Positions 1 to 6,971 of a stretch of DNA of 27,231 nucleotides are shown piece after piece (position 1 is the stretch's first letter; each line of letters opens with the position of its first letter). The stretch is taken from NCBI GenBank assembly GCA_964402955.1, contig CAYOEZ010000036.1, forward strand, positions 1 through 27,231, given 5' to 3'. Below the pieces are notes generated by a model. That model was not told the DNA's origin and did no database searches. It saw only the letters and a program-made list of their open reading frames with translations. The stretch is from CAYOEZ01 sp964402955. GTDB lineage: Bacteria > Chloroflexota > DTOL01 > DAOUCN01. A program made the translations under genes and the position numbers.

Positions 1-733
1 TGCCCACATACATGACGGCGACACGGTCGCAGATATGCTCAAGCACGCTCAGGTCGTGAGAGATGAATAGATAGGTGAGATGGAAGTCGCTCTGTAAGTC
101 CTGCAGAAGGTTGAGTGTTTGCGCGCGCACCGAGACGTCCAGCGCCGAGACCGGCTCGTCGGCAATGACCAGCTTCGGCTGCGTGGCCAGGGCGCGGGCG
201 ATGCCGATGCGTTGGCGCTCGCCGCCGCTGAACGCGTGAGGATAGCGCCGCATGTACTCAGGCCGCAAGCCGACGCGCTTGAGCAGCACTGCCACGCGCT
301 CTTCGAGATCCTTGCCCCTGGCAACATGGTTGACGACGAGCGGCTCGCCCACGATCTCCATCAGCGTCCAGCGCGGATTCAGCGAGGAATACGGATCCTG
401 GAAGATCATCTGCATGTCACGGCGAAGCGGGGCCATCTCTCTCGGTTGCAGCCCCACCAGGTTCACGTAGTCGCCAGGTGCACGCATGAACAGCGCCTGG
501 CCGGCGGTTGGCTCGATGCCACGCAGGATGCAGCGGCCGGCTGTGGTCTTGCCACAGCCACTCTCTCCCACGAGGCCCAGGGTCTCGCCTTGGAGGATAA
601 AGAAGCTAACATCATCCACCGCTTTGACGTCACCCACATGACGCCCGAGCATCCCGCGGTAGATTGGGAAGTACTTGCGCAAGTTCTTCACGTCAAGGAG
701 CCTGGGACGCTCCGGCGATTTTGTCTGTTCCAT
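1..733 (-). CDS. Opp/Dpp-type peptide ABC transporter ATP-binding protein (OppF-like), 3' end cut by window
   Basis: This is the second ATPase of an oligopeptide-type ABC importer; it hydrolyses ATP on the cytoplasmic face to drive uptake. About 244 residues are visible from the ATG at 733. They show Walker A GESGCGKT (residues 56-63), signature SGGERQRIG, Walker B LVIADEPVSALD and the H-loop ISHDLSV. The C-terminal oligopeptide-binding extension lies beyond the window edge. The ATG overlaps the TAA stop of the preceding ATPase by one base, so the two are translationally coupled. It is the last visible gene of the operon that starts with the LacI regulator. Substrate specificity (peptide, nickel, opine or oligosaccharide) cannot be read from an ATPase. 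Confidence 0.93.
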   Translation of the reverse strand, partial: MEQTKSPERPRLLDVKNLRKYFPIYRGMLGRHVGDVKAVDDVSFFILQGETLGLVGESGCGKTTAGRCILRGIEPTAGQALFMRAPGDYVNLVGLQPREMAPLRRDMQMIFQDPYSSLNPRWTLMEIVGEPLVVNHVARGKDLEERVAVLLKRVGLRPEYMRRYPHAFSGGERQRIGIARALATQPKLVIADEPVSALDVSVRAQTLNLLQDLQSDFHLTYLFISHDLSVLEHICDRVAVMYVG

Positions 734-1758
734 TACGCTTGACCTTTTTCTCCGTATAGCCAGCAGCTCACCTGGCGGCCAGCGCTCAGCTCGATGAGGG
801 GCGGCTCCTCGATATCGCACGTACCGCGGATTAAGAACGGGCAGCGCGGGTGGAAGAGACACCCCTTGGGACGATTGTAGGGACTGGGAATCATACCGAC
901 GACGGGGCGAAGGCGCTCGCGTGCCCGGCGTCCGACCTTCGGAATTGACTGCAACAACGCCTGGGTGTACGGGTGTTTCGCATCGTGGAACAAGGAGCGC
1001 ACATCCGCAACCTCGGCGGCGCGCCCCAGATACATGACGACCACCGATTGGGCGATCTCAGCGATGACACCCAGGTCATGGGTGATCATGACAATGCCCA
1101 TGCCAGTTTCTTGTTTGAGCCGCATCATGAGCTGCAGTATCTGGGCCTGAGTCGTTACATCCAGGGCAGTCGTTGGCTCGTCGGCAATCAAGAGGCTTGG
1201 CTGGCACGAGAGCGCCATGGCAATCATGGCACGCTGGCGCATGCCGCCACTAAGCTGATGCGGGTACGTGTCAGCCTGCCGCTCGGGCATGGGCATGCCA
1301 ACGTGGGCGAGCAACTCCACCGCCCTACTGTGGGCCTCCTTCTTGCTCAGAACGTTGTGCTGCGCAATCGCCTCGATGATCTGGTTGCCAATGGTATACA
1401 CCGGGCTCAAGGCTGTCATCGGCTCCTGAAAGATCATCGAGATCTCCGCCCCGCGAATGGCGCGTATCTCACGACCGGTGGGATCCAACTGGGCAAGATC
1501 AAGGACCGGGGCGCCAGGACCAGCTTTCATCCGGTGATAGATGATCTGCCCATCGACGATCCGGCCGGGTGAATCCACAATCCTGAGAATTGAGCGCGCA
1601 ACAACACTCTTACCGCAGCCGCTCTCGCCGACAACGCCCAGAGTCTCTCGCTGGCGGATGTTGAACGTCGCCCCATCCACGGCTTTGACGGTGCCTTCGT
1701 CCAGGCAAAAATATGTCTTCAGGTTCTTGATCTCGATCAGCAACGGATTGTCGCTCAT
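733..1758 (-). CDS. Opp/Dpp-type peptide ABC transporter ATP-binding protein (OppD-like)
   Basis: This is the first ATPase of the importer, 341 residues and full length for the family. It carries Walker A GESGCGKS, signature SGGMRQR, Walker B LLIADEPTTALD and switch HDLGV. Near the C-terminus are the cysteines of the oligopeptide ATPase extension (GCLFHPRCPF and a following C), which in some relatives bind an iron-sulfur cluster. The ATG at 1758 has a GAGGTG ribosome site 11 bases upstream. The stop of the permease gene is only 15 bases away, so it belongs to the same transcript. It should pair with the OppF-like ATPase as a heterodimer under the two permeases. Confidence 0.95.
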   Translation of the reverse strand: MSDNPLLIEIKNLKTYFCLDEGTVKAVDGATFNIRQRETLGVVGESGCGKSVVARSILRIVDSPGRIVDGQIIYHRMKAGPGAPVLDLAQLDPTGREIRAIRGAEISMIFQEPMTALSPVYTIGNQIIEAIAQHNVLSKKEAHSRAVELLAHVGMPMPERQADTYPHQLSGGMRQRAMIAMALSCQPSLLIADEPTTALDVTTQAQILQLMMRLKQETGMGIVMITHDLGVIAEIAQSVVVMYLGRAAEVADVRSLFHDAKHPYTQALLQSIPKVGRRARERLRPVVGMIPSPYNRPKGCLFHPRCPFLIRGTCDIEEPPLIELSAGRQVSCWLYGEKGQA

Positions 1759-1773
1759 GACTGTCTTGACACC

Positions 1774-2937
1774 TCACCGGGCATAGGGATCGGCCGCATC
1801 GCGGAGGCCATCACCGAGGAAGTTCAAAGCAAGGACGGCAAGGACCACCGCCGCTCCGGGAAGAAGCAGCCATGGAGCCGAGGCAACAGCGCGTATGTTC
1901 TGGGCATCCTGCAGCAAGACGCCCCAACTGATCGCCGGATAGCGCAGGCCCAGACCCAGGAAGCTGAGGGCGGTCTCGCTGAGGATCATCTCGGGTACAG
2001 CCAGAGTCAGCGCAGCAATGATGTGGCTCAAGAACGAAGGCACCATGTGCCTGAGGATGATACGCATGCTGGACGACCCGCTGATCCTGGCTGCCATGAT
2101 GAAATCCTCTTCGCGCAAAGCCAGAAAGCGCCCGCGTACGACACGGGCCAGCCCTGTCCAGCCGATCAGCGAGAGGATGACCGTAATACCGAAGTAAACG
2201 TACAGCGGAGGCCAGTTCGGCGGCAGAGCCGCGCTTAGTGACATCCACAGCGGGATGGTCGGCATGGAGCGAATGAACTCGATCAAGCGCTGGATGATAG
2301 TGTCTATCGTCCCGCCGTAGTAGCCGGAGACGCCGCCAATCACGATACCAAGAACGAAGCTGATGATGACGCCCAGCAGGCCCACGGACATAGAGAGGCG
2401 CGTACCGTATACCGTTCGTGAGAACACGTCGCGGCCCTGTCCGTCAGCGCCGAAAAGGAACAGCTTGGCCTTGGGATCTCTCAGCCCGAAGAGGTGGATG
2501 TCGCTCTTGACCAGGCCCAAGATTTTGTAGGGTGCACCCTTCACAAAAAGGTGAATCGGGTACATCACACTCTTGTCTTCCTGGAAGACCAGGGCGAGGG
2601 TGTTAAGATCGCGCTTACGAGAGGTACCGTAGATGAAGGGGCGCAGATGGCGCTTACCCTGAGCATCAGTGAAATGGATCTGGGTTGGCGGTCGATAAGC
2701 GTAGAGCACATCCTGAACGTCCGGGTCATACCCGGCAATTGGCTCGACGAAAAGCGCAACCAGGTACAAGAGGATCACGATGACTGCACAGATCATGGCC
2801 AGTTGATGCCGTCGGAATTTCCACCACATCAACTGCCATTGCGATGCCACGTAGACGCGCTCATCTTCAGGTTCGCTCGGCGCGGCTTTCTGTGCAGCTA
2901 CGGGCTTCTTTCTTAGCCAGCTTGGAACAATACTCAT
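1774..2937 (-). CDS. Opp/Dpp-type ABC transporter permease (OppC-like)
   Basis: This is a membrane subunit of the importer. The N-terminal cytoplasmic tail is followed by a first membrane helix (about residues 42-65), then an unusually long extracytoplasmic segment to about residue 160, then the BPD_transp_1 core. The EAA-type coupling loop reads EEDFIMAARISGSSSMRII, which docks on the ATPases. At 387 residues it is longer than a typical OppC (about 300), the excess lying between helix 1 and the core; such long forms are known in the family. The start has GAGG seven bases upstream, and this ribosome site abuts the cluster of small hairpins in the oppB-oppC gap. Confidence 0.93.
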   Translation of the reverse strand: MSIVPSWLRKKPVAAQKAAPSEPEDERVYVASQWQLMWWKFRRHQLAMICAVIVILLYLVALFVEPIAGYDPDVQDVLYAYRPPTQIHFTDAQGKRHLRPFIYGTSRKRDLNTLALVFQEDKSVMYPIHLFVKGAPYKILGLVKSDIHLFGLRDPKAKLFLFGADGQGRDVFSRTVYGTRLSMSVGLLGVIISFVLGIVIGGVSGYYGGTIDTIIQRLIEFIRSMPTIPLWMSLSAALPPNWPPLYVYFGITVILSLIGWTGLARVVRGRFLALREEDFIMAARISGSSSMRIILRHMVPSFLSHIIAALTLAVPEMILSETALSFLGLGLRYPAISWGVLLQDAQNIRAVASAPWLLLPGAAVVLAVLALNFLGDGLRDAADPYAR

Positions 2938-2952
2938 GCTGATGCCTCAGAG

Positions 2953-3060
2953 GCCGGCACTGGGTGCCAGCAGTTTGTAGGGCGGACATCCTGTCCAACA
3001 TCGCTGGCATCGAGCGCCCTGCCCGAGCTACGACGTAGCCGGCGTGGGACGCCAGAACAC
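2953..3060. repeat. Cluster of REP-like hairpins in the oppB-oppC gap
   Basis: The 124-base gap between the two permease genes is filled with short palindromes of one design: a GG-N3 / N3-CC stem of five pairs around a three-base loop, followed by an A-rich tail. They are GGCACTGGGTGCC (about 2957-2969), GGACATCCTGTCC (2983-2995) and GGCGTGGGACGCC (3041-3053). The last two are preceded by GTAG (2977 and 3035), the head tetranucleotide typical of REP elements. A fourth, GCTACGACGTAGC, lies at about 3027-3039. In the operon mRNA these would fold and could protect or separate the message. Confidence 0.6.
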
Positions 3061-3061
3061 G

Positions 3062-4045
3062 CTATTGCAGGCGGATACGCGGGTCAAGCCAGGCCAGCAG
3101 AACATCCGAGACGAGCGTTCCTATGACCGTCAGGATACTCATCATCATCACGATTGTTCCCGCGAGGTACATATCCTGTGACTGCAAGGAGCGCAGCAGG
3201 ATGGGCCCCGTGGTCGGCAGATTGAGTACGACCGACACGATCACCGATCCGGAAACCAGGCCAGGCAGCGTCCAGCCGATCGTGCTCACAAAGGGATTGA
3301 GGGCAACACGCAAAGGATGTTTGATGACGACCCTGGTTTCGGACATGCCCTTAGCGCGGCTGGTTGTCACGTAGGGCTTGTGCAGTTCATCCAGCAGGTT
3401 GGCGCGCATAATGCGGATGAGCCCGGCGGTCCCCCCCAGTCCGAGGACGATCATCGGTATCCACAGGTGTTTCAGCAGGTCGATGACCTTCGCCATGCTC
3501 CACGCCGCGTCGTTGAACTGCTGTGAGAAGAGTCCGCCGACGCTGACCCCGAGTCTCGAGAAAGCGAGCCACATGACGACAAGAGCTAACAGGAAGGGGG
3601 GTATACCTAACCCTATGAAGCTAAGTAAAGTGAATAGATAATCACCGACAGAATACTGCCTGATGGCTGAGTACACGCCGACGGGGAATGCCACAATCCA
3701 TATGAAGAACAGCGATGCAAGCGAGAGAACGAAGGTCAGGCCCAGGCGTTCCCAGATCAGGTCTTTGACGGGCGTTCTCCAGGTCAGCGACATCCCGAAG
3801 TTGCCGCGCAACATCCCCGTGACCCACTTCACATACTGGACGTAGATCGGTTGATTCAGCCCGTATTGCACCTTCAGGCTGTCGATCAGAGCCTGATCCA
3901 CGAGCTGCCCCTGGCTCTCCAGCGTGATGATGTACGATGTCAGGAAGTCGCCAGGAGGCAACTGGATGAGGATGAACGAGATCATCGAGATCAGGATGAT
4001 CGTCGGAATCAAGAGGAGCAAGCGGCGAGCTATGTATTGCAGCAT
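3062..4045 (-). CDS. Opp/Dpp-type ABC transporter permease (OppB-like)
   Basis: This is the other membrane subunit, 327 residues, normal for OppB. It starts with the family N-terminus MLQYIARRLLLLIPTIILIS, whose first helix is followed by the conserved LPPGDF segment. Five further hydrophobic helices follow, with the coupling loop KPYVTTSRAKGMSE before the last pair. The ATG at 4045 has only a weak ribosome site (GAG 10 bases upstream). It lies downstream of the two glycohydrolase-family genes, so uptake and the presumed intracellular cleavage are encoded together. Confidence 0.94.
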   Translation of the reverse strand: MLQYIARRLLLLIPTIILISMISFILIQLPPGDFLTSYIITLESQGQLVDQALIDSLKVQYGLNQPIYVQYVKWVTGMLRGNFGMSLTWRTPVKDLIWERLGLTFVLSLASLFFIWIVAFPVGVYSAIRQYSVGDYLFTLLSFIGLGIPPFLLALVVMWLAFSRLGVSVGGLFSQQFNDAAWSMAKVIDLLKHLWIPMIVLGLGGTAGLIRIMRANLLDELHKPYVTTSRAKGMSETRVVIKHPLRVALNPFVSTIGWTLPGLVSGSVIVSVVLNLPTTGPILLRSLQSQDMYLAGTIVMMMSILTVIGTLVSDVLLAWLDPRIRLQ

Positions 4046-4090
4046 AAGTATTCTCGCTTGGTAGTATCTGATTGAAGTTGTAGCACTTTT

Positions 4091-4120
4091 CCGGCCAGCG
4101 GGCGCCGGGCGCCCGCCGGC
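4091..4120. repeat. GC-rich perfect palindrome between the glycohydrolase gene and oppB
   Basis: The arms GCGGGCGCC and GGCGCCCGC (4098-4106 and 4108-4116) pair perfectly around a single G, with further CCGG pairing outside. No T-run follows on either strand, so it is not a canonical intrinsic terminator. Lying in a 90-base gap inside the operon, it more likely acts as an mRNA stabiliser or partial attenuator, or is a degenerate REP unit. Confidence 0.55.
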
Positions 4121-4135
4121 TCCAACCTGACGTGA

Positions 4136-5278
4136 CTAAAGCTCCAGCGATGCGATCTGATTGCGCAACAACTCGATATTGCCCTTGACTGCCCCATGGA
4201 TGCCGCGCGCTTCTTCGTCCATGGTGCGGCGGTACAAGGTAGCCTTGGATGTCCGGGTTGCCTCTTCAACGGTTTCGATCCAGGATTGCGGAATATTGCC
4301 TGGCCCGGTCAGCGCGCCCGCCAGCCCGGCGGCCATAGCCGCCTGGCAATCAGTGTCACGGCCCCAGTTCACGCCGGCGACAATCGCCCCCTTGGGATTG
4401 TCGTAGGTGAGATAGAACATGCCGATGGCGACGGCTACGTTCTCCTCCACCCACATGCCCCAGCCGCGGAACCATTCAGTGGTTTCTTTGCGCAGGTCAA
4501 ACGGTTCCTTGCATTCCCTGGCCACCGCCATAACCTGCTCCACCCACTCAGCCATGGGGCCGCCATACTTCATGGCAGCATCAACCACCGAGTCGCGCGT
4601 AGCATCCTTCTTGAGCGCCTCGGCGATGGCCGCGGCATAGCAGGCGGCGCCCCAAATCCCGGCGCCATAGCGGGGATACATCATCATGCCAACATCAAGG
4701 GCATCACGCGATGCCTGCCAGGGATTGCCAGCGTTGATCAGACCGAGCGGGTGGCACGAGCGAGCATAGCCATGCGTACCGGGCCAGGGTGACAACGCAC
4801 CTGCATAGCATGGCGTGACATCACCGCGGATCATGGGGTAGATGTACACGTCCTCCTGCGCCCTGAGAGACCCGCGTAAGTGTTGCTCTTGCTCCAGCCG
4901 GGTGTCACGCTTGATAACCTCAGCCCAATCCTCGATAGTAATCCGGCCTTTCTTCTCGATGATAGCAGTGACCAGCGGTTTCTGCCGCTCTATTCCGTCC
5001 TCAGTCATACCATACTCGGGCTCGTGGTCACCAACTGGGAATCTTCTCAGTGCAGCAAAAGGCTGTTGCTTCGGCCGATTGTTGCCGTAGCGGGCTGCCA
5101 TTCTCTTCGCGCGGTCTGCCCTGACCTCCTTAATCTGTTCAGGCGTGAGGAAATCCTGAAGCAGGCCCCACTTGTCCTGGATGTCCTGGTAGTCCCAACC
5201 TTCGGTCGGCACAGCCATCGCCGAGGCTACTCGTGAGCCGACGAGACACCCATAGATCTTCTCGAAGAGGTTCGCCAT
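4136..5278 (-). CDS. ADP-ribosylglycohydrolase family protein (copy 1)
   Basis: This cytoplasmic enzyme belongs to the DraG/ARH fold, whose members use a two-metal centre to hydrolyse N- or O-glycosidic bonds to ribose. It has 380 residues. Visible metal-site segments are MTEDG (T92-E93-D94, where the family usually reads T-D-D) and NWGRDTDCQAAMAAGLAGA (D308, T309, D310). The N-terminal G-D-A-L-G consensus is altered to a VASAMA-like form. The ATG has AAGGAG ten bases upstream. It is paralogous to the gene at 5733-6845 and to the remnant between them. Its place beside an importer and a LacI regulator suggests it acts on an imported small glycoside rather than on ADP-ribosylated protein; that is inference. 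Confidence 0.88.
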   Translation of the reverse strand: MANLFEKIYGCLVGSRVASAMAVPTEGWDYQDIQDKWGLLQDFLTPEQIKEVRADRAKRMAARYGNNRPKQQPFAALRRFPVGDHEPEYGMTEDGIERQKPLVTAIIEKKGRITIEDWAEVIKRDTRLEQEQHLRGSLRAQEDVYIYPMIRGDVTPCYAGALSPWPGTHGYARSCHPLGLINAGNPWQASRDALDVGMMMYPRYGAGIWGAACYAAAIAEALKKDATRDSVVDAAMKYGGPMAEWVEQVMAVARECKEPFDLRKETTEWFRGWGMWVEENVAVAIGMFYLTYDNPKGAIVAGVNWGRDTDCQAAMAAGLAGALTGPGNIPQSWIETVEEATRTSKATLYRRTMDEEARGIHGAVKGNIELLRNQIASLEL

Positions 5279-5393
5279 TACTGTTCATCTCCTTGCCTCG
5301 ATCGCCGGAATCAGTTGTACTTTCGGCGTATCATCGTGTGTGGCCAGCAAAGCCCTCGCCTGTTATCAAGCGGAGCGATGCCTCGCCCTGGAT

Positions 5394-5705
5394 GTCTAAT
5401 GAAGCAATCTGCCCCTGCACTGGCTTACTGTTAGCCTTGGCCGCCTTCTACAACCCAGTAGCAGTCTCCTCTATCGTTCGATGATCGTAGGTCACTGCGG
5501 ACGTGAGCGTAGCCTGGTTGACAATATTGATCCACTGCAGAGGGATGCTGCCGCGACCATTGAGAGATCCTGCGAGCCCGTCGGCCATGGCACCCTGGCA
5601 ATCAGTGTCGGGGCCCCAGTTCACACCGGCAATGATCGCTCGCTTGGGATCGTCGTGCGTGAGATAGAACATGCCCAGGGCCACGGTCACATTTTCCTCC
5701 ACCCA
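5394..5705 (-). pseudogene. Decayed C-terminal remnant of a third ADP-ribosylglycohydrolase copy
   Basis: Read from 5705 downwards, the sequence aligns without gaps to residues 276-379 of copy 1, starting at WVEEN and including GVNWGPDTDCQGAMADGLAG. An in-frame TAG at 5448-5450 stands where copy 1 has H361. Beyond it the frame still matches, ending in QIASLD against QIASLE, which shows the stop is a later mutation. About 275 residues of the N-terminal part are absent, so the first metal site is lost. In the second metal motif G-R-D-T-D has become G-P-D-T-D. It lies directly after the stop of copy 2 and is a leftover of tandem duplication, probably non-functional. Confidence 0.85.
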
Positions 5706-5732
5706 TTGGGCCGGGCCAGCAACATGACGCTT

Positions 5733-6845
5733 CTATGCTGTAGCGATAGATGCATCCAGATCAGAAAGCTGCTGCCGTGCCTTCGCCATCTCGTTCTGCA
5801 CGGCCGCATACAGACCATCGGCCGTCTCGCGGCAGGAGAGATGGGAGACCGTGTGCTCGGCCACCTTCTCCGCTGCGTCCACCTTGGCGATCCAGGCGGC
5901 GGGAATGGTGGCTGAGCCGCTGAAGGCGCCGGAGAAGCCAGATGCGATGGCGGTCACGCAATCGGTGTCGCGTCCGAAGTTGACACCCCCGATGATCGTG
6001 TCACGCACATTGCCAGCCGTCACGTAGAAGATCGACAGGCCCTTGGCCAGCAACTCCTCACCGAAGTCACCGGGGATGCCGGCGTAGCGCACGTTCATCT
6101 CGTCGCGCATCTCGAAGGCATCATTGTACTTGAGGGCGACGGTCATGCAGGCGTCGATCTCGGCGCGCACGGCCTCGCCACAATACTGCCGCACAACCTC
6201 GAACACCGAGTCGCGGGTCGAGGTGGTTTTGCACGCTTCCGCCAGCCCCGCGCAGAAGGCCGCCGCCGTGGGCAAGCCCGTGCTGAACGTTGGCTGATAC
6301 ATCATGCCAACTTCCCACGCATCGCGTGAGGCAACCTCGGGGTTGCAGGCATTGACCAGCCCGATGGGATGGCAGGCACGCGTGAAGGACACGATTCCAG
6401 GCCATGCAGAGAAGAGGCCGATATAGTTGGCCGGTACGCCCGCCTTGACGAACGGATAGAGCCACGCATCGCCGACCCACATCCGGTAACCGAAGTCGCG
6501 CTTTTCGTCGACATCGCGCGTGACGATGGCGGCCAGGTCGGCTGCGGTGATGCGGCCCTTCTTTTCGATGATTGCCGTTGCGATGAGCTTCTGCCGCTCG
6601 ATGCCGTCCTCGGTCTCGCCCGCCTTTGCCTCGTACGGGTAGTGCCAGAAGTACTTCTCGGACCACGCTTGAGCGCGCCGGCGCACCGGCTCGGTGTGGC
6701 GTGGCTTGCGATCGGCCAGGTCCTCGACCTTGCCGTAGATTTCCTTGATACGGGCAACGCTCCAGCCTTCGGTAATCGTCCCCATCGAAGAGCCGACGCG
6801 CGATGCCGCGATACAGCCGTAGATCTTGTCTTGAAGGGATGCCAT
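5733..6845 (-). CDS. ADP-ribosylglycohydrolase family protein (copy 2)
   Basis: This is a 370-residue member of the same family as copy 1, clearly homologous along its length (DKIYGC near the N-terminus, TEDGIERQK at 78-86, GGVNFGRDTDC at 286-296). Both intact copies share the T-E-D form of the first metal motif, so this is a subfamily trait. The ATG at 6845 was chosen because it aligns with the start of copy 1 and has a G-rich ribosome site just upstream; an upstream in-frame start at 6887 would add 14 unrelated residues. It is the first gene after the stem-loop that follows the solute-binding gene. Divergence from copy 1 suggests different substrates or a hetero-oligomer. Confidence 0.88.
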   Translation of the reverse strand: MASLQDKIYGCIAASRVGSSMGTITEGWSVARIKEIYGKVEDLADRKPRHTEPVRRRAQAWSEKYFWHYPYEAKAGETEDGIERQKLIATAIIEKKGRITAADLAAIVTRDVDEKRDFGYRMWVGDAWLYPFVKAGVPANYIGLFSAWPGIVSFTRACHPIGLVNACNPEVASRDAWEVGMMYQPTFSTGLPTAAAFCAGLAEACKTTSTRDSVFEVVRQYCGEAVRAEIDACMTVALKYNDAFEMRDEMNVRYAGIPGDFGEELLAKGLSIFYVTAGNVRDTIIGGVNFGRDTDCVTAIASGFSGAFSGSATIPAAWIAKVDAAEKVAEHTVSHLSCRETADGLYAAVQNEMAKARQQLSDLDASIATA

Positions 6846-6903
6846 AGGACCCCCTGCTTTGTTGAGGATTTGACATGGCCGGCACAAAACCAGTCATATG
6901 CAG

Positions 6904-6943
6904 GTCGTCTGGCGAGCGATCAGTTGACAGCCCGCCAGACGAC
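6904..6943 (-). other. Strong stem-loop after the solute-binding protein gene
   Basis: Perfect 11-base arms GTCGTCTGGCG (6904-6914) and CGCCAGACGAC (6933-6943) flank an 18-base loop. It lies 28 bases downstream of the solute-binding gene stop. In the minus-strand transcript no U-run follows, so it is probably a processing or stabilising structure rather than a full terminator. Such hairpins commonly let a binding protein be made in excess over the permeases downstream. Confidence 0.7.
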
Positions 6944-6971
6944 TTCTTGGTTGTGTCGAGAACGCTAACTG

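Noticed and set aside
119..742. 207-codon plus-strand open frame at the left edge
   Set aside because: The minus strand of the same stretch encodes an ABC ATPase with complete Walker and signature motifs.
4091..4120. Intrinsic terminator between the glycohydrolase gene and oppB
   Set aside because: The stem is strong but no T-run follows on either strand, and it lies inside an operon.
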